From contig JBLHWU010000174.1 in NCBI GenBank assembly GCA_047629355.1, positions 1 through 13,735 of the forward strand: a DNA stretch of 13,735 bases, written 5' to 3'. Shown piece by piece: positions 1 through 7,117 of this stretch (the stretch's first letter is position 1; every line of letters starts with the position of its first letter). Below the pieces are notes generated by a model, which saw only the letters and a list, made by a program, of their open reading frames with translations, had not been told where the DNA came from and searched no databases. The position numbers were made by a program, and so were the translations under genes. This DNA comes from CAYUNA01 sp047629355. Lineage in GTDB: Bacteria > Bacteroidota > Bacteroidia > Chitinophagales > Saprospiraceae.

Positions 1-1170
1 GTCGATAGAGTACTGCCAATGTTGCCAGAGGAACTATCGAATGGACTTTGTTCTTTACGACCGAATGAGGATAAGTGTACCTTCTCTGCCATCTTCACTT
101 TTGATGGAAATAATAAAATTATCGACCGTTGGTTTGGGCGTACAGTTACGCATTCAGACCGTCGATTTTCTTATGAAGAAGCGCAGGAAGTCATTGAATC
201 AGGCGAAGGTGATTTTGCAGATGAATTGAAAACTTTAAATAAACTACATTTAAAATTACGAAAAAACCGTTTCCGCAAAGGGTCAATTGATTTTGATACC
301 GAAGAAGTACGTTTTAAATTGGATGAAAATGCCGTGCCGATTGATGTTTATGTAAAAGAACGAAAGGAAGCCCATATGCTGATTGAGGAATTCATGTTGC
401 TGGCAAACCGTGAAGTGGCGACGTATATTCACAAAAAAGCGAATGGGCAAGAGATTCCGTTTGTCTATCGAATTCACGACGAACCAAATCCAGATAAAGT
501 GGCAGATTTGGCACGTTTTGCGAAAGAGTTAGGTCATCAAATGCACATCAATACGCCACAGGATATTGCTAAATCTTATAACCGCTTAAAAGAAGCGGCG
601 AAGGAAGATAAAGGTTTGGCACTACTTGCACCGATTGCCATTCGAACGATGGCAAAGGCGGCGTATTCGAGTGATAATATCGGGCATTATGGTCTGGGCT
701 TTCAATTTTATTCGCACTTTACCTCTCCAATTCGGCGGTATTCAGATGTGTTGACGCATCGGATTTTAGCGAGTAATTTGGAAGGTAAAATCTTGCGTGT
801 ACCAAAAGAATCGCTCGAAGAACAATGTAAACACATCTCCGCGATGGAACGCAAAGCGATGACCGCCGAGCGCGAAAGCATTAAATATAAGCAAGTCGAG
901 TTTATGGAAAACCATATCGGCGAAGAATTTGATGGACGAATTTCGGGTATCATCGACCGAGGGATTTTTGTTGAATTGGTAGATAGCAAATGTGAAGGCA
1001 TGGTTGGTTTTGATACGATGTCAGAATCTTACGATGTGTCGGAAGGTCGCTTGCAAGCTACAGGCAAACGGACTGGAGATATTTTGAAGATGGGCGATAC
1101 CATTCGAGTGAAAGTGTTGGATGCGGACTTGGAAAAGCGGCGGATTGAAATGGCTTTAGTAGAAGCTTAA
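1..1170 (+). CDS. rnr: Ribonuclease R, 3' part (5' end outside window)
   Basis: RNase R is a processive 3'-to-5' exoribonuclease of the RNB (RNase II) family that degrades structured RNA and takes part in rRNA quality control. The reading frame is open from base 1, beginning VDRVLPMLPE, so the ATG at base 19 is an internal Met and the gene starts upstream; 389 codons are visible. The fragment holds the C-terminal half of the RNB domain: the LSNGLCSLRP block near residues 12-21, the IEEFMLLAN helix near 128-136, the RIHDEP block near 157, and the family signature HFTSPIRRYSD near 239-249. An S1 RNA-binding domain follows from about residue 308 to the end (FDGRISGIIDRGIFVEL). The conserved aspartates of the active site and the N-terminal cold-shock domains lie outside the window. 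The protein stops soon after S1, without the long basic tail of the E. coli enzyme. It converges on pdxA. Confidence 0.96.
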   Translation, partial: VDRVLPMLPEELSNGLCSLRPNEDKCTFSAIFTFDGNNKIIDRWFGRTVTHSDRRFSYEEAQEVIESGEGDFADELKTLNKLHLKLRKNRFRKGSIDFDTEEVRFKLDENAVPIDVYVKERKEAHMLIEEFMLLANREVATYIHKKANGQEIPFVYRIHDEPNPDKVADLARFAKELGHQMHINTPQDIAKSYNRLKEAAKEDKGLALLAPIAIRTMAKAAYSSDNIGHYGLGFQFYSHFTSPIRRYSDVLTHRILASNLEGKILRVPKESLEEQCKHISAMERKAMTAERESIKYKQVEFMENHIGEEFDGRISGIIDRGIFVELVDSKCEGMVGFDTMSESYDVSEGRLQATGKRTGDILKMGDTIRVKVLDADLEKRRIEMALVEA

Positions 1171-1176
1171 AATAAG

Positions 1177-1238
1177 AAAGGGATTTTGGTAGCGAAAAGT
1201 TTTTTTTACAACCTACTTTTCACCATCAAAATCCCTTT
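1177..1238. terminator. Bidirectional hairpin terminator between rnr and pdxA
   Basis: A 12-bp perfect outer stem (AAAGGGATTTTG at 1177-1188 with its complement at 1227-1238) encloses an inner 6-bp stem (GAAAAG 1194-1199 / CTTTTC 1216-1221), joined by a short imperfect section. The loop contains eight T's. The stem begins 6 bp after the rnr stop codon and ends 37 bp before the pdxA stop on the opposite strand. T-rich bases follow on the minus strand (TTTCTTATTTT), while the plus-strand tail (TTTGTTTAT) is weaker. It can serve both convergent genes. Confidence 0.75.
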
Positions 1239-1275
1239 GTTTATAGAATACAATTTTCTTTTTTACCTCAGTTTC

Positions 1276-2349
1276 TTAATTCTCCACCAACTCTTTCGGG
1301 TCAGTATCCTCTCCTTTTATTTCATGCTGAACCAACGGATTCTCCCGCGTTTCATAATACATATTTCTACTACGAGTAATATCAATAGCCGCAAATAATG
1401 CCTGTCTAAATGAACTTGGGTCAGCCATGTTCTGACCAACAATATCGAAACCAGTACCGTGGTCAGGTGACGTACGAATACGCGACAAACCAGCTGTGAA
1501 GTTTACACCATTTCCAAAAGACAAGGTCTTAAATGGCACTAATCCTTGGTCATGATACATCGCTAAAATACCATCGTATTTTTTAAATTCTCCTGAGCCA
1601 AAAAAGCCATCAGCAGGGAACGGTCCCATCGCCATCATCCCGTGTTTCTTACATTCAATAATCGCTGGACGAATATGTTTTTCTTCTTCATCGCCCATCA
1701 CTCCATCGTCGCTCGCATGTGGATTCAAACCCAATACTGCAATCAATGGACGCTCGATACCAAAGTCAATTTTCAAAGATTGACTCATACTACGCAACTT
1801 AGAAATAATTAGCTTTTTCGTGATTTTACCCGCCACATCTTTAATTGGAATATGGTTTGTCGCAACCCCAATTCGCAAGCCATCATTGACCATCAACATC
1901 AAGCTATTTCCTTCCAATTCTTGACTCAAATATTCCGTATGCCCAGGAAAAGGAAAGTCCGCCATTTGCATGGCTTTCTTATTGATAGGTGCAGTAACCA
2001 ATGCATCGATTAAGCCAACTTTAAGGTCAGCTGTTGCCCATTGTAAGGAGCGAAAAGCATATTTACCCCCTTCTTCACAGCAACGTCCTAATTGAATATC
2101 GACCTCGTCTTCCCAACAGTTAACAACGTTAACCTTATCTTTATGAACGCGGTCAGCAGAGACCTGCGATTGAAAATGAAAGTCTTCAATATCCACCAAA
2201 TTTTTATGATAAGCTACCACTTTGGACGAGCCATAAATGATGGGAATACAAAAATTTTGAATATAGTTATTAGCTAAAGTTTTCAAAATCACTTCCAAGC
2301 CAATTCCATTAATATCGCCAACTGTAATGCCTATTTTAAATTTATTCAT
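1276..2349 (-). CDS. pdxA: 4-hydroxythreonine-4-phosphate dehydrogenase
   Basis: PdxA oxidises 4-phosphohydroxy-L-threonine with NAD(P)+. The product decarboxylates to 3-amino-1-hydroxyacetone phosphate, which PdxJ condenses with deoxyxylulose phosphate to make pyridoxine phosphate. The 357-residue protein opens with the family signature ITVGDINGIGLEV (residues 8-20). The substrate-binding GHTEYL is at 136-141. The three metal-binding histidines are H166 (TNHIP), H211 (NPHASD) and H266 (MYHDQG), at the same numbers as in E. coli PdxA. The conserved FTAGLSRIRTSPDHGT block is at 284-299. It is some 28 residues longer than the E. coli enzyme, mainly through a hydrophilic tail after residue 330. 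All key residues are present, so it should be active in the cytoplasm. The ATG at 2349 directly precedes the conserved N-terminus. It is convergent with rnr and divergent from rsmA. In E. coli pdxA and rsmA are co-transcribed; here they are adjacent but diverge. Confidence 0.96.
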   Translation of the reverse strand: MNKFKIGITVGDINGIGLEVILKTLANNYIQNFCIPIIYGSSKVVAYHKNLVDIEDFHFQSQVSADRVHKDKVNVVNCWEDEVDIQLGRCCEEGGKYAFRSLQWATADLKVGLIDALVTAPINKKAMQMADFPFPGHTEYLSQELEGNSLMLMVNDGLRIGVATNHIPIKDVAGKITKKLIISKLRSMSQSLKIDFGIERPLIAVLGLNPHASDDGVMGDEEEKHIRPAIIECKKHGMMAMGPFPADGFFGSGEFKKYDGILAMYHDQGLVPFKTLSFGNGVNFTAGLSRIRTSPDHGTGFDIVGQNMADPSSFRQALFAAIDITRSRNMYYETRENPLVQHEIKGEDTDPKELVEN

Positions 2350-2379
2350 TTCCGGTTTAGGATTTAATATTTTAAAAGA

Positions 2380-2471
2380 GGTCAGATGTCAGACCACTTT
2401 GTTGTCAGAGGTCAGAAAAGCATACATTTCAAACCTGATTGCTTATAGTAAATACGGTCTAGCTTCTGACT
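2380..2471. repeat. Cluster of NGTCAGA heptamers
   Basis: GGTCAGA (2380-2386) is followed directly by TGTCAGA (2387-2393). After nine bases the order reverses: TGTCAGA (2403-2409) and GGTCAGA (2410-2416). An inverted unit (AGTCAGA read on the minus strand) lies at 2465-2471. The cluster falls in the predicted 5' leader of pdxA. It looks like a degenerate short tandem repeat rather than a coding remnant, and its function is unknown. Confidence 0.55.
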
Positions 2472-2490
2472 TCTATTTTTTTTATTTCCG

Positions 2491-2523
2491 CAAAGGTAAG
2501 TTTTGCTTGTCACAAACTACAAT
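2491..2523 (-). promoter_or_regulatory. Probable Bacteroidota-type promoter for pdxA
   Basis: On the minus strand TACCTTTG (2498 down to 2491) is an exact match to the Bacteroidota -7 box TAnnTTTG. ATTG at 2523-2520, 21 bases upstream, could be the -33 element. A better-matching TTTG at 2516-2513 is only 14 bases away, which is too close. Transcription would begin near 2485 and give pdxA a leader of about 135 nt that carries the heptamer cluster. The -7 box is convincing and the -33 box is weak. Confidence 0.5.
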
Positions 2524-2781
2524 AAGTTCTTGTTCATGAACAATAATAAGCGAGTTCGAGATATATTTTTTATTAGACGAGGCAAAAAACGCAGCATAGC
2601 TTTGCTGTGGGGAGTATTTTTACCGAAATATAGTGAAAAAAGTAGTCTAAATAGCTATTAATTGTTTGTAGATAAGAGCTTATGAGCAAGTTTGAATTAA
2701 AAACGTACAAATTTCGCGCTTGTTTTTAAAGTAATTGAAAAAAAATAGGTTCCCTTCCAAATTTCGCTTTTACTTTGTGGC

Positions 2782-3555
2782 ATGAAAATGAAAAAATCAT
2801 ACGGGCAACATTTATTAACAAATGAAGATTTGTCTTGGCAAATAGCGGAAAGTTTAACAATGAAAGGTTATTCCCGTGTTTTAGAAGTTGGCCCAGGGCA
2901 GGGCTTTTTAACAAAATATCTGCTCAAGCGGGATATGGATTTATTGGTCGTAGAAGCAGACCGGGATATGGTAAGTTATTTGGGTAAAAATTATCCAGCG
3001 TTGAACGAACGGATTATTCCAGCGGATTTTATGAAATTGGATTTAAAACAGTTTTTTAAAAAAGACGAGCAGTTTGCTTTGATTGGAAATTATCCATACA
3101 ATATTTCTTCGCAGATTCTTTTTAAAATGCTGGATTATCGCGACCAAATTCCAGAAATGGTTGGCATGTTTCAAAAGGAAGTAGCGGAACGAGTCGTCGC
3201 GCCTGCGGGGAATAAAACATACGGCGTGATTAGCGTTTTGATGGCCGCTTATTATGAAGGCGAGTATTTATTTACGGTCGGACCAGAAAATTTCAATCCG
3301 CCGCCAAGGGTGCAATCTGCCGTAATTCGAATGCGTAGAAAAGAGGATTCTGAATTGGGTTGCGATGCTAAATTATTTAAAAGAGTTGTTAAACAGTCCT
3401 TTAGTCAGCGTCGAAAAATGCTACGAAATACGATGAAAGTCTATTTGTCAGGCAACGACCTTTTAGAAAGTGATTTTTTCAAACAACGACCAGAGCAATT
3501 GACATTGGAAGATTTTGTTCAATTGACGAATTGGGTAGCAGAGCATTCTTCATAG
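2782..3555 (+). CDS. rsmA: 16S rRNA (adenine1518/1519-N6)-dimethyltransferase
   Basis: RsmA (KsgA) transfers four methyl groups from S-adenosylmethionine to two adjacent adenines in the 3'-terminal hairpin of 16S rRNA, a late checkpoint in 30S assembly. Its loss classically gives kasugamycin resistance. The 257-residue protein shows the whole family pattern: N-terminal KSYGQHLL (residues 5-12), the SAM-binding loop EVGPGQG (35-41), the acidic residue E58 ending the next strand, the catalytic motif NYPYNIS (103-109, usually NLPYNIS), the FNPPPRVQSAV block (171-181) and the C-terminal FSQRRKMLRN (207-216). The length is normal. The start at 2782 leaves five residues before KSYGQH; the ATG at 2788 is the alternative. 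It is divergent from pdxA and 224 bp upstream of ligA. Because ligA has its own promoter signal and a large hairpin repeat lies between them, I treat rsmA as monocistronic. Confidence 0.96.
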   Translation: MKMKKSYGQHLLTNEDLSWQIAESLTMKGYSRVLEVGPGQGFLTKYLLKRDMDLLVVEADRDMVSYLGKNYPALNERIIPADFMKLDLKQFFKKDEQFALIGNYPYNISSQILFKMLDYRDQIPEMVGMFQKEVAERVVAPAGNKTYGVISVLMAAYYEGEYLFTVGPENFNPPPRVQSAVIRMRRKEDSELGCDAKLFKRVVKQSFSQRRKMLRNTMKVYLSGNDLLESDFFKQRPEQLTLEDFVQLTNWVAEHSS

Positions 3556-3562
3556 AAAATGC

Positions 3563-3635
3563 GCGATACCTGCGGCATCGCAGGTTAGGTTTTGAGGGAT
3601 AAAAAGGTTTTTGCAAAATCTTTTTATCCCTCAAA
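3563..3635 (+). repeat. Two-hairpin palindromic repeat, copy 1
   Basis: Hairpin A (3563-3580) pairs GCGAT with ATCGC and CC with GG around a TGC loop, with one A-C mismatch. An alternative fold pairs CCTGCG (3569-3574) with CGCAGG (3579-3584). Hairpin B is a 21-bp stem (3591-3611 with 3615-3635, one G-U pair) closed by TGC. It contains TTTGAGGGATAAAAAG (3591-3606) and the exact complement of that stretch (3620-3635). It begins 7 bp after the rsmA stop. No T-run follows, so it is not a standard intrinsic terminator, although it could protect a 3' end. A second copy lies at 13244-13322. Confidence 0.8.
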
Positions 3636-3725
3636 CTCGCTTTAGAATGACGAAAAAATAAATTCACATTCCTTTGAGTAAACCCAAAAGGTTATGCCAG
3701 ATTTTTTTACAAATAATTTCATTTA

Positions 3726-3756
3726 TTTGCGTTCAATACACAACAACTTACCTTTT
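3726..3756 (+). promoter_or_regulatory. Probable promoter of ligA
   Basis: TTTG (3726-3729) and TACCTTTT (3749-3756) are separated by 19 bases. This fits the Bacteroidota -33 / -7 arrangement, with one mismatch in the -7 box. A transcript starting near 3762 would leave a leader of about 18 nt before the ligA ATG. Confidence 0.55.
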
Positions 3757-3779
3757 TTTAAGTACAGAAAACTTTTCTA

Positions 3780-5906
3780 ATGAAATACACGACTCAACAA
3801 CAACGCACGTTATTCGACTTATCTAAAACATTGTTGGCGGCAGCAAATGCGACGAAGAAAGACTTGGCAAAAATTCAAATAGAATCGCTGCACAAAGTCA
3901 TCGTTTACCACGAATGGCGGTACTATATACTGAATGATGCGGTACTGGCGGACTTTGAATATGATAGTCTGTATAAAAAATTAGAAGCACTCGAAGCGGT
4001 ATTTCCAACTTTGAGAACTGCGGATTCTCCTACTCAACGGGTATCGAGTGATTTGACGGAAGATAGTCCACGTGTTGAGCATTTAACGCCGATGTTGTCT
4101 TTGGGTAATTCTTACAATGCGGAGGATTTAAATGATTTTGATGCACAAATTCGGAAGTTGGCGATGATTGAAGAAGGCGTAGAAATTGAATATGTCGTTG
4201 AACCAAAATTTGACGGTGGTAGCTTGGCATTGGTTTATGAAAATGACTTATTGACTCGTGCTGCCACGCGCGGTGATGGTCAAAAAGGAGAAGAAATGAC
4301 GCCCAATGCACGGTCGATGAAGTCGGTACCGTTACGCGCAAATTTTTCTCAATTTGGTATTCAAAAAGTAGAATTGCGAGGGGAAGCAGTCATTCGACGC
4401 GACCGTTTTGATAAAATAAATGAGGAACGAGAGGCAGCAGGTTTGAATTTATTTGCAAATCCAAGAAATACGGCAGCGGGTGGTTTGCGAACAAAAGACG
4501 CGAACGAAACGGGCAAGCGGCACATCGAAGCCTTCGTTTATCAGTTGGGTTACACGATAAATGAAGCAGGAGAGAATGTACTAAATAAATTTTCAACGCA
4601 TTTTGAAAGCATAGAAGCATTAGGAAATTTAGGTTTCAAAATCCCTCAAAAAGAGACCAAACTCTGCAAAAATATTCAAGAAGTTATTGATTGGACATTG
4701 GGTTGGGAGGCGAAGCGCGAAGGCTATGCGTATGAGATTGACGGGATGGTAATTAAGGTGAATAGCTTGGCAATTCAAGAGCGATGTGGCTATACGAGTC
4801 ATCATCCGCGTTGGGCGATTGCGTTTAAGTTTAAAGCGAAACAAGCGACGACGAAGTTGCTGAATGTTGAATATCAAATTGGAAAAATTGGTTCATTGAC
4901 ACCTGTTGCGAAAGTCGAACCAGTCGAATTGGCAGGCGTAACAATTGGCTCCATTTCTTTGCACAACGCTGATTTCATTTCGGATAAAGATTTACGCTTG
5001 GGCGATACGGTGCTGATAGAACGAGCGGGTGACGTGATTCCTTATATTTCAAAATCACTGCCTGAACTACGAGATGGCAGCGAGCAAGTTATCCAATTCC
5101 CCACCAATTGTCCAAGCTGTGCGACGACTTTGGAACGGGCGGAAGGAGAGGCAGCTTGGCGTTGTCCAAACCACATTTGCGAAGCGCAAGTCTTGCAGCG
5201 CATGATTTTTCACGTCTCCAAACCTGCCATGAATGTTGATGGAATGGGTAAATCGATTGTCGAAAAATTTCATGAAATGGGTTGGTTAAAAACCTTGCCT
5301 GATATTTACCGATTAAATTATGAAGAGATTGCGACGATGGAAGGTTTTGGGAAAAAATCAGCGACAAATCTAAAAAAATCAATCGATAAAGCGAAACAAA
5401 ACCCAATTAAGCGATTGCTACATAGTTTGACGATTCATCATTTGGGTAAAAAAGTTTCGCAACTTTTAGCGGCAGAGGTTGAACATGTTTTGGACTTAGC
5501 ACATTGGACTGAAGAGAAGTTCATCGATATAAAAGATGTAGGGCCAAAAGTAGCAGCGAATGTTATCGAATATTTTGCGCAAGCTGCCAACATCGAGATG
5601 CTGAAAGAACTCGAATCTTTAGGCGTAAATTTAAAGCAAACTGAAGCTGACCGACCTAAAATTATTGACAAAAATGCGCCACTTGTTGGCAAAACGATTC
5701 TCTTTACGGGGAGTCTGCAAACGATGAGTCGCAAGCAAGCCCAAGCAATGGCGGAAACTGCTGGAGCAAAAAATATCAGTGCGGTTAGTTCCAATCTGAA
5801 TATTTTAGTAGCAGGAGAGAAAGCGGGGTCAAAATTGAAGAAGGCAACAGCGTTAGGTACGGTTCAGATTTTAACAGAAGAAGATTTTTTAATAATTATC
5901 AAGTAA
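3780..5906 (+). CDS. ligA: NAD-dependent DNA ligase LigA
   Basis: LigA seals nicks in replicated and repaired DNA, using NAD+ to adenylate its active-site lysine. Domains in order over 708 residues: Ia NAD-binding region (about 35-105, with YYILND and ADFEYD); adenylation domain with the nucleotidyl-attachment motif EPKFDG, where K143 is the nucleophile, plus TRGDG (163-167), LFANPRNTAAGGLR (224-237) and YEIDGMVIK (318-326); OB fold (about 355-440); a four-cysteine zinc finger (C444, C447, C462, C467); helix-hairpin-helix repeats (about 508-600); and a C-terminal BRCT domain (about 632-708). Phe in the KxDG motif replaces the more usual Ile/Leu/Val and is conservative. The protein is slightly longer than E. 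coli LigA (671 residues), with no domain missing. The ATG at 3780 lies a short distance behind a good promoter match, and a strong terminator follows, so it appears to be a single-gene unit. Confidence 0.97.
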   Translation: MKYTTQQQRTLFDLSKTLLAAANATKKDLAKIQIESLHKVIVYHEWRYYILNDAVLADFEYDSLYKKLEALEAVFPTLRTADSPTQRVSSDLTEDSPRVEHLTPMLSLGNSYNAEDLNDFDAQIRKLAMIEEGVEIEYVVEPKFDGGSLALVYENDLLTRAATRGDGQKGEEMTPNARSMKSVPLRANFSQFGIQKVELRGEAVIRRDRFDKINEEREAAGLNLFANPRNTAAGGLRTKDANETGKRHIEAFVYQLGYTINEAGENVLNKFSTHFESIEALGNLGFKIPQKETKLCKNIQEVIDWTLGWEAKREGYAYEIDGMVIKVNSLAIQERCGYTSHHPRWAIAFKFKAKQATTKLLNVEYQIGKIGSLTPVAKVEPVELAGVTIGSISLHNADFISDKDLRLGDTVLIERAGDVIPYISKSLPELRDGSEQVIQFPTNCPSCATTLERAEGEAAWRCPNHICEAQVLQRMIFHVSKPAMNVDGMGKSIVEKFHEMGWLKTLPDIYRLNYEEIATMEGFGKKSATNLKKSIDKAKQNPIKRLLHSLTIHHLGKKVSQLLAAEVEHVLDLAHWTEEKFIDIKDVGPKVAANVIEYFAQAANIEMLKELESLGVNLKQTEADRPKIIDKNAPLVGKTILFTGSLQTMSRKQAQAMAETAGAKNISAVSSNLNILVAGEKAGSKLKKATALGTVQILTEEDFLIIIK

Positions 5907-5946
5907 TCGATGATGATTAATCAGTACCTGATTACTTAGATAAATA

Positions 5947-5990
5947 GAAATCGGGATGGAAATATTTTCATCCCGATTTCAGAATTTTTA
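5947..5990 (+). terminator. Intrinsic terminator of ligA
   Basis: GAAATCGGGATG (5947-5958) pairs perfectly with CATCCCGATTTC (5969-5980). The loop itself can extend the stem by further A-T pairs. TTTTTATTT follows at 5985-5993. The stem begins 41 bp after the ligA stop. Confidence 0.85.
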
Positions 5991-6032
5991 TTTGATATTA
6001 ACAGATAAACAGACCTGACAATGTCTTTTATT

Positions 6033-6216
6033 GTAACTACTCAGGTGGTTTAAACCTTATTTTTAGTTAAAAAGAGTTAAAAACAGGTATTTTTAGTTAT
6101 GTAAATGTTAAAAATATGCTTTTTTGTCGAAAATTTGAAAAAACCAGACATTTATAATTTTTAAAAAAAACTATAAATAACTGATAATCAGTATATTAAA
6201 GCACCTGAGAAGTTAC
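6033..6216. mobile_element. MITE-like non-autonomous element with IS66-type ends
   Basis: The left end (6033-6053) begins GTAACTACTCAGGTG and the right end, read on the minus strand (6216-6196), begins GTAACTTCTCAGGTG. The two 21-bp ends match at 19 positions. The octamer CTTTTATT lies immediately outside both ends (6025-6032 and 6217-6224), as expected of a target-site duplication. The 184-bp interior is AT-rich and non-coding, and carries TATTTTTAGTTA twice (6058-6069 and 6088-6099). IS66-family elements are known for termini starting GTAA and 8-bp duplications, so a deletion derivative mobilised by an IS66-family transposase is the best fit. No transposase gene is in the window. Confidence 0.8.
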
Positions 6217-6427
6217 CTTTTATTTCCTATTTGTTAACTTCTGGTAGTTAATTGACTTAATATTCAAAAAACATTTACTAAATCTTCTTTTTCTCTATAA
6301 ATTGCTCTACTTTTCAGTCAGACTTAAAGATTTTTTTACTGATACATCGGAATACTTAGATAAAAACTTTTCTCAACAGAAGAAAAGTGTTCATCTGATT
6401 TTTTCTTTTAGAAACTACTACGCTGTT

Positions 6428-6889
6428 ATGGTTAAGCACACAATGTATAATGCATTTACGAAAGTGCCTATGTTTGAAAAATCGCCTTTGATAAATTTTA
6501 TTCGCGAAAATTCAGAAAATAAGGAGGTATCTGCACTAATGGTTCAAGAAGCCATAGATTATGCTGTCAAAGAAATCCCCTCCTTTGGTGGTTTCATCTT
6601 GACTGCGCAAGAGGAAGATAAGATGTTGGGCGCAATTGTCGTCAACAAAACAGGACTGAACGGTGGTAATCCTAAACACCGCGTCGTTTACTTATCTATT
6701 CACGATGATTATCGTCAAGTAGGAGTTGGTTCCGAATTAATTAAAAAAGCGGTTCACTTTGCGAAAGGAGATATCTCTTTGCGCGTTAGCTATGAAAGTG
6801 ATGCGATTGAACGCTATAAATCTTTGGGATTTCAACCAAAATATGTAGAAATGCGCTTGTCTGCGAAAGACTTAACGCTAAATAAATAG
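6428..6889 (+). CDS. GNAT-family N-acetyltransferase
   Basis: This is a probable acetyl-CoA-dependent N-acetyltransferase of the GNAT superfamily; its substrate cannot be told from sequence. From the ATG at 6428 the protein has 153 residues, the normal size for a single GNAT domain. The acetyl-CoA pyrophosphate-binding motif is RQVGVG within YRQVGVGSELIKKA (residues 95-109). It follows the strand VVYLSIHDD and is followed by a typical motif B, YKSLGF (130-135). An upstream TTG at 6302 in the same frame would add 42 residues, and the ATG at 6443 would remove five. I prefer 6428 because the added region is not GNAT-like and includes a -7-like box. It lies downstream of the MITE-like element and 228 bp before the M14 peptidase gene. 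No terminator is evident after it. Confidence 0.8.
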   Translation: MVKHTMYNAFTKVPMFEKSPLINFIRENSENKEVSALMVQEAIDYAVKEIPSFGGFILTAQEEDKMLGAIVVNKTGLNGGNPKHRVVYLSIHDDYRQVGVGSELIKKAVHFAKGDISLRVSYESDAIERYKSLGFQPKYVEMRLSAKDLTLNK

Positions 6890-7117
6890 CCGTTTTTCAA
6901 AAAATCGACCTCTGTTCTGTATTAAGTATTCTGACAATGAAAAATCTTGTCTAGATTTATTATCTACCTCGTTTACATCCTTTAGGAACGTGAAACAAAT
7001 AAACTAAGATTCTTGAGAGGATATTCATAAAGGCCATCCCCTTTTTCCCCTACTTTTAGTATTATTGTGTGTCCTAACATTTTTACCATACGGCGACCGT
7101 AACTAATTGACAAAACT

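Larger units (their letters stand above)
2350..2781. other. 432-bp divergent intergenic region pdxA / rsmA
   Basis: No gene is supported here. From left to right it holds a cluster of NGTCAGA heptamers (2380-2471), a probable pdxA promoter on the minus strand (2491-2523), a perfect 14-bp palindrome TTGTTCATGAACAA (2530-2543), and a possible plus-strand -7 box TAGCTTTG (2597-2604) for rsmA. That box has no clear -33 partner and lies within a small dyad, CAGCA(N6)TGCTG. A second possible rsmA box, TTACTTTG at 2770-2777, lies just before the start codon, which would make the mRNA nearly leaderless. It is one base off consensus and also lacks a -33 box. Confidence 0.5.
5907..6427. other. 521-bp gap between ligA and the acetyltransferase
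   Basis: This gap holds the ligA terminator (5947-5990), a MITE-like element with flanking 8-bp repeats (6025-6224), and a small dyad TTAACT(N6)AGTTAA at 6234-6251. A further dyad, TAATCA(N5)TGATTA at 5918-5934, lies just after the ligA stop. From 6302 an in-frame TTG would extend the acetyltransferase by 42 residues, but that stretch does not look like part of the fold. A weak -7-like TACTTTTC lies at 6308-6315 without a -33 partner. Confidence 0.6.

Noticed and set aside
19..21. ATG at base 19 as the start of rnr
   Set aside because: The frame is open to base 1 and the preceding residues (VDRVLP) are conserved RNase R sequence, so the gene is cut by the window edge.
1186..1398. 70-codon hydrophobic open frame over the rnr/pdxA hairpin and the pdxA 3' end
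   Set aside because: Its hydrophobic look comes from reading the complement of pdxA and the T-rich terminator. It overlaps pdxA antisense.
2590..2640. Possible third copy of the two-hairpin palindromic repeat
   Set aside because: A small dyad (CAGCA/TGCTG) is followed by GGGAGTA, but the 21-bp hairpin and the CC-TGC-GG core are missing, so the similarity is too short to count.
3920..5906. KFDG instead of K-I/L-DG in the LigA active site as a sign of altered function
   Set aside because: Phe is a conservative change at the variable x position, and all other ligase motifs and the zinc cysteines are intact.
6234..6251. TTAACT(N6)AGTTAA dyad as a second insertion end
   Set aside because: It shares only TAACTTCT with the MITE end, lies outside the target duplication and has no partner, so it is recorded as a simple dyad.
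6302..6427. TTG start at 6302 extending the acetyltransferase by 42 residues
   Set aside because: The extra residues do not resemble a GNAT N-terminus, TTG is a rare start, and the ATG at 6428 gives a normal-length domain.
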